NCBI RefSeq assembly: GCF_014635905.1
Contig: NZ_BMDS01000006.1
Coordinates: forward strand, 62,001 to 126,000
Length of the DNA: 64,000 nt
From: Limosilactobacillus caviae
Lineage (GTDB): Bacteria; Bacillota; Bacilli; Lactobacillales; Lactobacillaceae
Reading direction: 5' to 3'
How positions within the stretch are numbered: position 1 is the first letter of the stretch; the number at the start of each line of letters is the position of its first letter. Position numbers and translations under genes: made by a program. The notes beneath the pieces are model-generated. The model saw nothing but the letters and a program-made list of their open reading frames with translations. It did no database searches and was not told the origin of the DNA. Positions 48,084 to 58,885 of the stretch are shown piece after piece.

Positions 48084-51000
48084 ATGGTTTCTAAGAATAA
48101 TCATAAATTAATTGCTGAAAAGAATCGTAAAAATGAAAAGCAACGGTTCGCTTTACGGAAATTAAATGTTGGTGTAGCGTCAGTCCTATTAGGGGTTACG
48201 TTTAGTGTTTACGGAGGCGGACAACTGGTTGCTCATGCTGATACGACCACTACTAGCGACCAGCCTGAAGAAGCTAAGACGACTAACGAACAATCTTTGG
48301 CTGACCAGTCACAAGTTACATTGAATAATAATGCCCAGACTGATAATTCAGTAACTGCTAGTGAGACTAATAAGGCAACCACAAACCAACAGCCAGTAGG
48401 GGGGGTGGCTACTAAATCTACAGATGCCACTGATACTCCTGCTGCCACTACAAATAACGAAAAAGTAACAGCTAATGAAGCAACTGCTCAAAAGACAACG
48501 CCAGCTTCGCAAGGTCAATCAACCAATGCCGACCAAAATCAGAATAGTCTCGATGGCACGCGTCAGGTTCTGCAGAATATTAGCAACACTGCTTCATATC
48601 GTAACAATACTAACAATGTGGCTAGTTTGTTTGGTGCGTCCTTTGTAGCAACCCCTACTGGTGAGGAAACAACGGTTACTGATGCTCAAGGCTTAATTGA
48701 TGCAATTCAAAATGGTACTGCCACGACGATTAACATTGGTGCAGATATTGATTTAGGTGCTAAGGATACAAGGCAAACTCATATTGAAAATATTAAGAAT
48801 TATAGAGATATCGTAATTAAGTCTGCAGATGACAATAAGAAGTATGCTGTTGACTTTAATGGATATTCATTTAATATGGCAGGTAAAAATGGGGTTACTT
48901 TTAGTAACCTTGATCTTTATGATCGAGCATATTGGAGCCCAATTGAAAATGCTAAGGAATATACATTTGATAATGTTACGTTCCATGGCTCTCAATTAGT
49001 TTATACTGATACTTCAGTTCCAAATGTAACTGTTAATTTCAAGGGGAATGTTACTGCCGAGGCTGTTAATGGCTATACCAGTCCAATTAATAATAAGAAC
49101 CAAACTACTCAAGGTAGCGGAAACCAACAAATTATTCAGTTTAGATCTGGAAATAATGCAATTAATTTTGCACCAGGTAGTAATGTAAACCTGAAAACAT
49201 ATGGTAGTAACGTAATCGAAATTGATGGTGGCACTACCGCTATTAATCTTCAAAGCAATAACGGAGCTAATGGTGCTCAAGTTACGTTAGAACCACATAC
49301 TCAAACCGCGCCTGAGTCAAACTTTATGGGTGTTGATGGTGTTGGTAGAGGTATTGCATCACAAGGTACCACTAATATCAATATTGACAAGAGTTCTAAT
49401 TTGACCATTAGTTTAAACAAATTATCAACAGACAAGTGGCTTTCAGGTGCTTTATATTTGACTAAGGGAGCCACTATTGAAAATAAAGGAACTTTGAATG
49501 TAAATGTAGATGGTGCTCCTTATGGAAATGATGTTGATGCACCAATTTACATTAGTGGTGACTCTAAGATTAATGTTAATGGTGGTCAGTTTAACATCAA
49601 TGCTACTAATCTAGGAAACTATAGTGGTACCTTACTGGCATCAGCTGGTACTTCTACTATTTCAATTAATCACCATGGTACCTTCGATGTAACTGGTGAT
49701 GGTGCCCAAGCTACTGGTGTATCACTTGGTAGTGGTAGTACCTTTACTTCAACACAACCAGAATTATTCAATATTTCAATGCCAGATGGTGCCACTGCTA
49801 TTAAGAACGGTAAAGTTCAATTTCAGGGTGTAAAGACCTCAGCTGATGGCCAGCCAATCGGCGAAATTGACATTACTTATGCAGCAAATGGTACTCCAAC
49901 TGTCACTAAGGTAACTAGTTACGATGAAGCTACCACTACAGCAACTAGAACTGCTGGGAATAGTGCTAAAAATAAGATTAACTTGATTGCTGCTGGTGAA
50001 GAAGTTGACTTAAAAGATATCACATTTACTAAAGACGCTGATGGAAACTACATCATGAGTGGTAATGCAAATACTGCTGCTGGTGAAGGTGCTTATGTTT
50101 ATGTATCAGTAAATGGTACAGTTCGCCAAGTTTCTACTAATAATGATCAAACTCTTTGGACAGCCGGAGAAACTGGAGATCCAACTTCTTCTCAAGTTCC
50201 TTACACTGCTGAAACAGGAGCAGATGGTAAATTTAGCGTTAACTTAGGTAAGTTAAACGATAACGACCAAGTTTCACTTTATGCAGCTAAGGACTTTGTA
50301 ACTAGTGATACGGATACTAAGACTGTTTCTGACTGGATGACTAGTTCATACCGTGATCAATTGCAAAAGTTAGTTGATGAAGCTCCTAATGTTGAAGCAG
50401 GCTCTAACTACATTAATGCTACTAACGATCTTAAGGCTGCTTATACTAATGCAATTAGTGATGGTAGCACTCTTCTTCAAAATACTAGTGCTACTTCAGA
50501 ACAACTTGAAGCTGCAGCTAATGCCATCGTCAATGCTAAGACTGCTTTAAATGGTGATTTCAACAAGGTAAAACAAGATCTTCAAACTGCAGTTGACGCA
50601 GCTTCAGACTTTGAAAAGACTTCTGCAACTTATTACAATGCAGACACTACTAAGCAAAGAGCATATACCAATGCAGTTGCTGCCGGTAGTACTGCATTAA
50701 ATGATTCGAATGCTACAGTTGATAGCTTAACTACTGCATTAAAGAACATTAATGACGCTAAAGCTGCATTAGATGGTAAGGAAACTAGTAAGCAAGCTCT
50801 TCAAAATGCAGTTGATGAATCTAAAGACGTTAAGAACAGCAACAACTACATTAATGCCGATCCAGCAGCAAAGACAGCATATGATGATGCAGTAACCGCG
50901 GCTCAAAGCATTTTAGACAAAAATAATGCAACTCAGGCTCAAGTAACTCAAGCATTGCAAGATCTAAATAGTGCCAATGGTAAATTGAACGGAGATGCCA

Positions 51001-54000
51001 AGACTGATGCCGCTAACAGGCAAGCTCTTGAAGCTGCAGTGAAGGACGCACCGAACGTAAGAAATACTCCAGCATACTACAACGGAGATAGCAAAGATCA
51101 AGAAGCCTACAATAAGGCAGTTACTGATGGACAAGCAGTTTTAGATAATCAGGATGCAACTCCAACAGATGTGAAGAATGCATTAGATGCAATTACTAAT
51201 GCTAAAGCAGCATTAGATGGTCAACCAACCAATAAAGAGGCTCTTCAAAATGCAGTTAATAATTCTAAAGACGTCAAGGATAGTAATAATTACACTAATG
51301 CCGATCAAAATGAAAAGACCGCATATGATGATGCAGTAACCGCGGCTCAAAGCGTTTTAGACAAAAATAATGCAACTCAGGCTCAAGTAAATCAGGCGTT
51401 ACAAGATCTTAATGCTGCCAATGGCAATTTGAACGGAGATGCCAAGACTGAAGCTGCTAACAAGCAAGCCCTTGAAGTTGCAGTGAAGGACGCACCAAAC
51501 GTAAGAAATACTCCAGCATACTACAACGGAGATAGCAAAGATCAAGAAGCCTACAATAAGGCAATTACTGATGGACAAGCGGTTTTAGATAATAAGGACG
51601 CAACTCCAGCAGACGTAAAGAATGCTCTAGATACAATTACAGCCGCTAAGAAAGCATTAGATGGACAGCCAACAAATAAAGAGGCTCTTCAAAATGCAGT
51701 TGATAAATCTAAAGACGTTAAGGATAGCAATAACTATACTAATGCTGATCAAAATGAAAAGACCGCATATGACAGTGCAGTAACAGCAGCTCAAAACGTT
51801 TTAGACAACAATAATGCAACTCAGGCTCAAGTAAATCAGGCGTTACAAGATCTTAATGCTGCCAATAGCAATTTGAACGGTGATGTCAAGACAGAAGCTG
51901 CTAACAAGGCTGCTCTTGAAGATGCAGTAAAAGAAGCACCAACAGTTGAAAAGACTTCATCAGCTTACTACAACGGTACTGAAACTACTCAGAATGCTTA
52001 TAAGAGTGCCATTGAAGCTGGCCAAAAAGTATTAGATAGCGCTGATGCAACAGCTGATCAAATTAACAGTGCATTAAGTGCAATTAATAATGCCAAGAAT
52101 GCTTTAGATGGTGAGAAAACCGATAAGAGTGAATTGCAAACGTTAGTAGATGCTTCTAACGGCATCAAGAGTAGCAATAACTACACTAATGCCGATGAAG
52201 CTCAAAAGACTGCTTATGATAAAGCAATTACTGATGCCCAAACGGTATTGAGTAACGATAATGCTACTCAAACTCAAGTAAATGATGCAGTAACTGCTAT
52301 TAATACTGCTAATAAGGCATTGAACGGAGATGCCAAGACTGATGCCGCTAACAGGCAAGCTCTTGAAGCTGCAGTTAAGGACGCACCGAACGTAAGAAAT
52401 ACGCCAACATACTACAACGGAGATAGCAAAGTTCAAGATGCATACAATAATGCAATTACTGATGGACAAGCAGTTTTAGATAATAAGGATGCCACTCCAG
52501 CAGAAGTCAAGAATGCATTAGATGTAATTACAGCCGCTAAGAAAGCATTAGATGGCCAACCAACCAATAAGCAAGATCTTCAAGATGCAGTTAATAAATC
52601 TAAAGGTATCAAAGACAGCAATAACTACGCTAATGCTGATCAAAATGAAAAGACAGCATACGACAATGCAGTAACCGCTGCTCAAGGCGTTTTAGACAAC
52701 GAAAACGCAACTCAAGCTCAAGTAACTCAAGCATTAAAAGATCTAAATACTGCCAATAGCAAATTGAACGGAGATGCCAAGACAGATGCTGCTAACAGGG
52801 TTGCTCTTGAAGAAGCAGTAAAAGAGGCACCAACAGTTGAAAAGACTTCTTCTAAGTACTATAACGGCACTGAAAAAGCACAAAATGACTATAAGAATGC
52901 CGTATCAGAAGGTCAAAAAGTATTAGATAATACAAATGCAACAGCAAATCAAATAAAGACAGCATTGGATAATATTAATGCTGCAAAAGGCACGTTAGAC
53001 GGAGATCCAACAGATAAAACTACTTTACAAAATAGTGTAAGTAATGCAGTAGATCTTGATAAGAGCAATGCTGATGCTCAAGCTAAGCAAGATTACACTG
53101 ATGCACTTGATAAAGCTAACCAAGTATTGGCAGATCCAAATGCAACACAACAAGCAGTAAATGAAGCAAACACCGCATTAACTAATGCAAAGACAGCCTT
53201 AGACAATAGCTCAGCATTACAAAATGCCAAAGATGCATTGCAACAAGCAGTAGATGCCAAGTCAACTACAGAAAAGACCCCAGCATACTACAATGCCGAT
53301 TCTGCTAAGCAACAAGCATATGACACAGCAATTAGTGCTGGTACTGATGCATTAAACGCTCAAAATCCAACAGTTGAAAGCTTAACTGAAGCATTAAATA
53401 AGATTAACGATGCAAAGAACGCATTAGATGGTAAGGCAACTGACATCAGTAAGCTTAACGCAGCAGTTGATAATGCCAATACTGTGAAAGCAAGCAGTGA
53501 CTATAAAGATGCTAGTGCTGATATTCAAAAGCAATACGATGATGCAGTAAAAGCAGGTCAACAATTATTGGATCCAACTACAGCACCATCTCCATTGACT
53601 CAAGCCGATGTTGATAGAGCAGCTAAGGCAATTACAGACGCACAAAATGCTTTAACTACTAGTGCTACAACTAATGTTGAGAATACTAAAGAAAAAGCTG
53701 CTACTGACTTAACTGATGCTGTAACAAAGGCTAAGGAAGCAATTGATCAAGACACTAACTTAACTGATCAAGAAAGAGATGCTGCTAAGGCTCAAGTAGA
53801 TGCTGATGCTAAGACAGCCCAAGAAGCTATCAATAAGGCTACTACCAATGATGATGTAACTTCTGCCACAAATACTGGTAAGCTTGCTATCGACAAGACA
53901 GTTGCCAATGCCGCCATTGATAATGCCGTTGCTGGCAAGAAAGCAGAAATTAGTAATGCTAAGGACTTAAGCAGTGATAACGTAAACGCATTGAACAATG

Positions 54001-57000
54001 AAGTTGATCAAGCTGCTAATGATGCTAAGAATACCATTAGTTCAGCTACTACTGAAAAGGCAGTTAATAAAGCCCAAACTGATGGTGTAGATAAGATCAA
54101 TGCAATTGATGTTGCTACAACTGCTGCCAAGGACAAGGCTAAGTCAGATATTGATCAAGCTGCTAACGATGCTAAGAAGGCGATTGATGACAACAAGGAC
54201 TTAACTGACGATCAGAAGACAGCTGCTAAGGATCAAATCGATCAAGACGCAACTAAGGCTAAGGACAACATTAATAATGCTAAGAACGACAAGGATGCCG
54301 AAAATGCTAATAATGCTGGTCAATTAGCAATTGCTAAGGATGGTGCCAAGGCTGCTATTCAAGGAGCTTTGAACAAGAAGCTTAATGAAATTGATAGTGC
54401 TTCTGCCTTAACTTCAGATGAAAAAGCTAAGTTAACCAATGATGCTAACACAGCTGCAACTAATGCTAATGACGCAATTGATGCTGCAACTACACTAGCT
54501 GAGGTAACTTCAGCTCAAACGACTGGTATCCAGAATATTGAGAATGTTAAGGTTCCAGCTGAATCAGCAACTAAGTCAGCTGCAGATAAGGCAATCGATG
54601 AAGCTCTTGCTAATAAGCAAGCAGAGATCAACAAGTCTACTACTTTAACTGATGAAGAAAAGGCTAACTTGAATAAGCAAGCTCAAAGCGCCGCAAATAC
54701 AGCTAAGCAAAATATTGCTAATGCTAAGACAGATTCAACTGTAGCAACTGCTAAAGACGATGGTGTTGCCGCAATTGACAGCATCAAGGTTCCAGCTAAC
54801 TCAACAGCTAAGGACAAGGTTAAGAGCAACATCACTGATGCCGCTGACAATGCTAAGCAAGCAATTGATCAGGACAATAATTTAACCAATGATCAAAAAC
54901 AAGCAGCTAAGGATCAAGTTGATACTGATGCTAAGAATGCTCAAGATGCCATTGACAACGCTAAGACCGATGCTGATGTAAATAATGCCGCTGATAATGG
55001 TAAGCTTGCAATTGATAAGACAGTTGCCGATGCTGCAATTGATAATGCAGTGGCTGGTAAGATTAAGGACGTTAAGGCTCCATTAACTACTGATGAGCAA
55101 AAGACCTTGACTGATTTGATCAAGGAAACTGGTGAAAATGCTAAGCAAAATATTGCCAATGCAACTACTTCAGCAGATGTAACAACAGCTCAAAACAACG
55201 GTGTTAAGGCTATTAATGATATTAATATTCCAACTAATTCTTCTGTTAAGGACAATGCTACTACTGCGATTGATAAAGCTCTTCAAAACAAGACTAATGA
55301 AATCAATAACGCTACTAACATTACCGCTCAAGAGAAGCAGGATCTGATCAAGCAAGCTACCGATGCTGCTAACACCGCTAAGGACAACATCAAGAATGCT
55401 GCCAACGATTCAGCTGTAATTACTGCCCAGACTAATGGTGAAAAGGCAATTGCTGATGTAACTATTCCTGGTTTATCTGACATCAAGAAGGAAAGCACTG
55501 ATTTAATTAATAAGACTTTGGACAAGAAGAAGGATGAAATTAATAATGCTTCCAACTTGTCAGATGATGAAAAGCAACAATTAATTAATGATGCTACTAA
55601 GGCTGCAACCGATGCTATTAACAACATCAATAATGCTAAGACTAATGATGAAGCAAAGGCTGCTGCTGATACTGGTGTCCAAAACATTGAAAACATTTCA
55701 ATTCCTAGTCTTGACGATGCCAAGAAGAATGCTAACCAAGCAATTGATGATGCCTTAAATGCTAAGACTAATGAAATCAATAATGCTTCTAACTTGAATG
55801 ATCAAGAAAAGCAAGGTTTGATTAACAAGGCAACTGATGCCGCTAACACTGCAAAAGACAACATCAATAGTGCAACTACTAATGATGCTGTCAAGAAAGC
55901 TGAAGAAGATGGTGTTAACTCAATCAAGGGCGTTAACTTCACTAACTTAGATGATGCAAAGAAAGCAGCTAATAACGCTATCGATAATGCATTAACTAAT
56001 AAGACTAATGAAATTAACAATGCTTCTAACTTGTCTCAAGATGAGAAGCAAGATTTGATTAGCAAGGCAACCGACGCAGCAACTACTGCCAAGGACAACA
56101 TCTCTAAGGCAACTACTAACGATGCCGTAAATGATGCTCAAAACAAGGGTATTGAAGGAATTGCTAATGTTACTGTTCCTGGCCTTGATGAAGCTAAGCA
56201 AAACGCAATCAATGCCATTAAGCAAGTTCAAGAAGCAAAGAACAAGCAAATTAGTGATGCTAAGAACTTAAATGCAGATCAACAAAAGAGTTTGACTGAT
56301 CAGGTTAATAAGATCGCTAATGATGCGATTGCGCAGATCAATGATTCTTCAGTCACTACTAATGATTCAGTTGCTACAATCCGTGACAATGCAATTGATC
56401 AAATCACTAACTTGTTTATCCCAACCTTAGATGGTGCTCAAGATGATGCAACTAATGCAATCGAAACTGCTAAGAACACTAAGATTGATGAGATCAATAA
56501 TGCTAAGAACTTATCTGACCAAGAGAAACAAGATTTAACTGATCAGGTAAATAAAGCTGCAGATGATGCTACTAAGGCAATCAAGAATGCAACAACTAAT
56601 GATGCTGTTAAGAATGCCGAAACCAAGGGCTTGAATGATATTAACAACATTACTGTTCCAAGTCTTGCTGAGAAGCAACAAGCAGCTATTCAAGAATTAA
56701 GTCAAGCCCGTGATACTAAGCTTGCTGCAATTGATAATGCTTCAACCTTGACAACTGATGAAAAGAACAGTCTAAAGGATCAGGTTCAGGGTAAATACAG
56801 CCAAGCAGTTGCAAATATTACGCAAGCAGCTACTGATGATGCTGTAACAACTGCCAAGGACGCGGGAATTGAAGCAATTAATAGTGTCACTGTTCCAAGT
56901 AAGTCAGTTGCTAAACAAGCCGCTAAGGATGCAGTAGCCAAGGCAGCAGAAGCAAAAGATGCCGCAATTGATAAATCTTCATTAACTGATGAAGAAAAAG

Positions 57001-58589
57001 CTACATTGAAGCAACAGGTAACAGATGCTCAAGAAGCAGCTAACAAGGCAATTGATAATGCCACTACAAATGCAGAAGTAACTAATGCGCAAAACAAAGG
57101 TATTCAAGCGATTGCTGGTGTTACTGTTCCAAGCCTAGCGGAAACTAAGCAGGCAGCTATTAATGCTATCAAGCAAGCTCAAGAAGCAAAGAACCAACAA
57201 ATTAGTGGAGCTAAGAACTTAAGCGCTGCAGAACAAAAGGCCTTAACTGATCAGGTAGATAAAATTGCTGATGATGCGATTACGCAGATTAATGATTCCG
57301 CAACAACCAATGATGCGGTGACTGCAACCCGCGATAATGCAATTAAGCAGATTAATGACTTGCTTATCCCAACCATCTCTACTGCTAGGGAACAGGCTAA
57401 AGCGGAAATCACTAAAGATGCCGAAGCTGCTAAGCAAGATATTGATAAAGATACAAACTTAACTGCTGATGAAAAGCAGACAGCTAAGGACCAAATTGAT
57501 GCAGATGCTAAGAACGTTCAAAGTACCATTGATAATGCCGCTACCGACAGCGATGTCAATAAGGCGGTAAACGATGGTCAATTGACGATTGCTAAGGCTG
57601 TTGCTAATGCAGCCATTGATAACGCTGTTGCAGGCAAGAAAGCCGAAATTGCTAATGCACCATTGACTAATACTGAGAAGCAGGCCTTGAATGACCGGGT
57701 TGATCAAGCAGCTCAAACCGCTAAGAATAACATTGCACAAGCTACGACTACTGGTGAAGTAGCCAACGCCCAAGAAAATGGTGTAAAGGCTATTAACGGC
57801 ATTGAAGTACCAACCGTTTCTGCTGTTAAGAACAAGGCACAAAGTAACCTTACAAGCGTTGTTAATACTGCTAAGGAAGCTATTGACCAAGACACCAACT
57901 TGACAGATGCTCAAAAGCAGGTATTTAAGGATCAAATTGATACGGATGCCAAGAATGCTCAAGAAGCAATTAATAATGCTAAGACCGATACCGATGTTAA
58001 TAACGCCATTGATAACGGTAAGCTGGCAATTGCTAAGGATGTTGCTAATGCGGCTATTGCCAATGCTGTTGCAGGTAAGAAAGCCGAAATTGCAGCTTCT
58101 GAATTAACAGACGTACAAAAGGCGGCTTTGAATAACCAGGTAGACGGCCTCGCACAACAAGCTCAAGAAGCAATTAAGCAGGCTACGACCGAAAGTGCAG
58201 TTACTACTGCGATGGAACAAGGAATTGCTGAGATTAATCGTGTTGAAATTCCAGCTGCTGATAATCAAAGTAGTAGTAATTCAACGGACAATGGTGCTAC
58301 GAATAGTAGTAATACCACAGATAATGCCAACAAGAATGATGAAACACAAGCAAATACTACTGATGTTACCCAAACGGCTAACCAAGCTAATGGTCAGCGG
58401 GCAGAACGTCAGGCAACGGCAATAGTTTCGTCTGAACAACAACCTACTAGTCAAAAGAGTGATGCTAACAAGAAAGCAGAATTACCGCAAACTGGTAATG
58501 ATGCTAATAACTTGAGTGTTGCCGGATTAGCAGTTGTTAGTCTAATGGGATTATTTGGTCTTAAAAAGCGCAGTCGAAAAGATAATTAA
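48084..58589 (+). CDS. Giant LPXTG cell-surface adhesin with FIVAR-like and DUF1542-like repeats
   Basis: A 3501-residue wall protein. The start carries a YSIRK-type signal peptide (RFALRKLNVGVASVLLG), probably cut after VAHA. A Thr/Asn-rich linker follows to about residue 185, then a beta-helix domain (190-610) of the pectate-lyase-like adhesive kind, then a small beta-rich domain (about 630-745). Next come 15 FIVAR-like repeats of about 74 residues and 20 DUF1542-like repeats of 72-80 residues, both helical and expected to form a long stalk. The end has LPQTG, a hydrophobic helix and KKRSRK. I see no cysteine. Binding target unknown; the architecture resembles staphylococcal Ebh. GGGGGA precedes the ATG. 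Confidence 0.93.
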   Translation: MVSKNNHKLIAEKNRKNEKQRFALRKLNVGVASVLLGVTFSVYGGGQLVAHADTTTTSDQPEEAKTTNEQSLADQSQVTLNNNAQTDNSVTASETNKATTNQQPVGGVATKSTDATDTPAATTNNEKVTANEATAQKTTPASQGQSTNADQNQNSLDGTRQVLQNISNTASYRNNTNNVASLFGASFVATPTGEETTVTDAQGLIDAIQNGTATTINIGADIDLGAKDTRQTHIENIKNYRDIVIKSADDNKKYAVDFNGYSFNMAGKNGVTFSNLDLYDRAYWSPIENAKEYTFDNVTFHGSQLVYTDTSVPNVTVNFKGNVTAEAVNGYTSPINNKNQTTQGSGNQQIIQFRSGNNAINFAPGSNVNLKTYGSNVIEIDGGTTAINLQSNNGANGAQVTLEPHTQTAPESNFMGVDGVGRGIASQGTTNINIDKSSNLTISLNKLSTDKWLSGALYLTKGATIENKGTLNVNVDGAPYGNDVDAPIYISGDSKINVNGGQFNINATNLGNYSGTLLASAGTSTISINHHGTFDVTGDGAQATGVSLGSGSTFTSTQPELFNISMPDGATAIKNGKVQFQGVKTSADGQPIGEIDITYAANGTPTVTKVTSYDEATTTATRTAGNSAKNKINLIAAGEEVDLKDITFTKDADGNYIMSGNANTAAGEGAYVYVSVNGTVRQVSTNNDQTLWTAGETGDPTSSQVPYTAETGADGKFSVNLGKLNDNDQVSLYAAKDFVTSDTDTKTVSDWMTSSYRDQLQKLVDEAPNVEAGSNYINATNDLKAAYTNAISDGSTLLQNTSATSEQLEAAANAIVNAKTALNGDFNKVKQDLQTAVDAASDFEKTSATYYNADTTKQRAYTNAVAAGSTALNDSNATVDSLTTALKNINDAKAALDGKETSKQALQNAVDESKDVKNSNNYINADPAAKTAYDDAVTAAQSILDKNNATQAQVTQALQDLNSANGKLNGDAKTDAANRQALEAAVKDAPNVRNTPAYYNGDSKDQEAYNKAVTDGQAVLDNQDATPTDVKNALDAITNAKAALDGQPTNKEALQNAVNNSKDVKDSNNYTNADQNEKTAYDDAVTAAQSVLDKNNATQAQVNQALQDLNAANGNLNGDAKTEAANKQALEVAVKDAPNVRNTPAYYNGDSKDQEAYNKAITDGQAVLDNKDATPADVKNALDTITAAKKALDGQPTNKEALQNAVDKSKDVKDSNNYTNADQNEKTAYDSAVTAAQNVLDNNNATQAQVNQALQDLNAANSNLNGDVKTEAANKAALEDAVKEAPTVEKTSSAYYNGTETTQNAYKSAIEAGQKVLDSADATADQINSALSAINNAKNALDGEKTDKSELQTLVDASNGIKSSNNYTNADEAQKTAYDKAITDAQTVLSNDNATQTQVNDAVTAINTANKALNGDAKTDAANRQALEAAVKDAPNVRNTPTYYNGDSKVQDAYNNAITDGQAVLDNKDATPAEVKNALDVITAAKKALDGQPTNKQDLQDAVNKSKGIKDSNNYANADQNEKTAYDNAVTAAQGVLDNENATQAQVTQALKDLNTANSKLNGDAKTDAANRVALEEAVKEAPTVEKTSSKYYNGTEKAQNDYKNAVSEGQKVLDNTNATANQIKTALDNINAAKGTLDGDPTDKTTLQNSVSNAVDLDKSNADAQAKQDYTDALDKANQVLADPNATQQAVNEANTALTNAKTALDNSSALQNAKDALQQAVDAKSTTEKTPAYYNADSAKQQAYDTAISAGTDALNAQNPTVESLTEALNKINDAKNALDGKATDISKLNAAVDNANTVKASSDYKDASADIQKQYDDAVKAGQQLLDPTTAPSPLTQADVDRAAKAITDAQNALTTSATTNVENTKEKAATDLTDAVTKAKEAIDQDTNLTDQERDAAKAQVDADAKTAQEAINKATTNDDVTSATNTGKLAIDKTVANAAIDNAVAGKKAEISNAKDLSSDNVNALNNEVDQAANDAKNTISSATTEKAVNKAQTDGVDKINAIDVATTAAKDKAKSDIDQAANDAKKAIDDNKDLTDDQKTAAKDQIDQDATKAKDNINNAKNDKDAENANNAGQLAIAKDGAKAAIQGALNKKLNEIDSASALTSDEKAKLTNDANTAATNANDAIDAATTLAEVTSAQTTGIQNIENVKVPAESATKSAADKAIDEALANKQAEINKSTTLTDEEKANLNKQAQSAANTAKQNIANAKTDSTVATAKDDGVAAIDSIKVPANSTAKDKVKSNITDAADNAKQAIDQDNNLTNDQKQAAKDQVDTDAKNAQDAIDNAKTDADVNNAADNGKLAIDKTVADAAIDNAVAGKIKDVKAPLTTDEQKTLTDLIKETGENAKQNIANATTSADVTTAQNNGVKAINDINIPTNSSVKDNATTAIDKALQNKTNEINNATNITAQEKQDLIKQATDAANTAKDNIKNAANDSAVITAQTNGEKAIADVTIPGLSDIKKESTDLINKTLDKKKDEINNASNLSDDEKQQLINDATKAATDAINNINNAKTNDEAKAAADTGVQNIENISIPSLDDAKKNANQAIDDALNAKTNEINNASNLNDQEKQGLINKATDAANTAKDNINSATTNDAVKKAEEDGVNSIKGVNFTNLDDAKKAANNAIDNALTNKTNEINNASNLSQDEKQDLISKATDAATTAKDNISKATTNDAVNDAQNKGIEGIANVTVPGLDEAKQNAINAIKQVQEAKNKQISDAKNLNADQQKSLTDQVNKIANDAIAQINDSSVTTNDSVATIRDNAIDQITNLFIPTLDGAQDDATNAIETAKNTKIDEINNAKNLSDQEKQDLTDQVNKAADDATKAIKNATTNDAVKNAETKGLNDINNITVPSLAEKQQAAIQELSQARDTKLAAIDNASTLTTDEKNSLKDQVQGKYSQAVANITQAATDDAVTTAKDAGIEAINSVTVPSKSVAKQAAKDAVAKAAEAKDAAIDKSSLTDEEKATLKQQVTDAQEAANKAIDNATTNAEVTNAQNKGIQAIAGVTVPSLAETKQAAINAIKQAQEAKNQQISGAKNLSAAEQKALTDQVDKIADDAITQINDSATTNDAVTATRDNAIKQINDLLIPTISTAREQAKAEITKDAEAAKQDIDKDTNLTADEKQTAKDQIDADAKNVQSTIDNAATDSDVNKAVNDGQLTIAKAVANAAIDNAVAGKKAEIANAPLTNTEKQALNDRVDQAAQTAKNNIAQATTTGEVANAQENGVKAINGIEVPTVSAVKNKAQSNLTSVVNTAKEAIDQDTNLTDAQKQVFKDQIDTDAKNAQEAINNAKTDTDVNNAIDNGKLAIAKDVANAAIANAVAGKKAEIAASELTDVQKAALNNQVDGLAQQAQEAIKQATTESAVTTAMEQGIAEINRVEIPAADNQSSSNSTDNGATNSSNTTDNANKNDETQANTTDVTQTANQANGQRAERQATAIVSSEQQPTSQKSDANKKAELPQTGNDANNLSVAGLAVVSLMGLFGLKKRSRKDN
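50330..53668 (+). repeat. Array of 15 FIVAR-like repeats in the adhesin
   Basis: Each unit is about 74 codons. Common positions include YxNADxxxKxAYDxAV, NATQAQV and a closing LNGD or LDGxxT. Units 3-12 alternate between two types, one with SNNYTNAD and one with xYYNG, so the real repeated unit there is a pair of about 148 codons. DNA of some pairs is nearly identical (compare 51,000-51,240 with 51,440-51,670), pointing to recent duplication. Confidence 0.85.
53669..58255 (+). repeat. Array of 20 DUF1542-like repeats in the adhesin
   Basis: Units of 72-80 codons share LTDxEKxxLxxQ, a run of small and polar residues in AxxAxxxI, then TTNDAV and a closing GIxxIxxVxVP. Some units end in GKLAIDKTV instead and are followed by AxAAIDNAVAGKK, again making two-unit pairs (units 1-2, 6-7, 17-18 and 19-20). 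Expected to form helical bundles in line. Confidence 0.8.
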
Positions 58590-58614
58590 TTAGACTGTTT
58601 GCCCATAATTAAGA

Positions 58615-58655
58615 AAATGCCACAGAACACTATGAAAGTGTTTTGTGGCATTTTT
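58615..58655 (+). terminator. Adhesin gene terminator
   Basis: A 17-base arm pairs with its partner around a short loop (one G-U), followed by T5. Confidence 0.92.
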
Positions 58656-58702
58656 GTGTGCATTATATTATAAATTTATTTATGCTTATCGTTTGCTTTG
58701 TT

Positions 58703-58708
58703 TATAAT
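58703..58708 (+). promoter_or_regulatory. Candidate -10 element of the glutaminase gene
   Basis: A perfect TATAAT with a poor -35 (TTATGC at 58680). It implies a leader of about 170 bases. That leader holds an AAAAGGAGG (58798-58806) with no normal gene after it and a small hairpin CAGGG/CCCTG (58841-58864) just before the glutaminase ribosome site. Confidence 0.4.
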
Positions 58709-58885
58709 ACATTTGTTACGATTATTATGATGATTAGTACCTGAGAAGATGAGCTCATGTAGATATTCGGTTATTATTTCATCAAGTTCAGTGAAGGAAA
58801 AGGAGGTTTTTATTTTTCTTGTTCGATGCCTGATTAGCTACAGGGTATTACTATTGTATCCCTGAGTGAGAGGGGTTTTGATAAT

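Noticed and set aside
55328-55780. 150-codon open frame opposite the adhesin gene, plus several similar ones at 52-58 kb
   Set aside because: They arise from the repetitive Asn/Ala/Asp-rich codons read backwards, have no ribosome site, and give low-complexity Ser/Leu-rich products.
50330-58255. Repeat arrays as a possible CRISPR
   Set aside because: The units are 216-240 bases, coding and in frame, with no short identical repeats or unique spacers.
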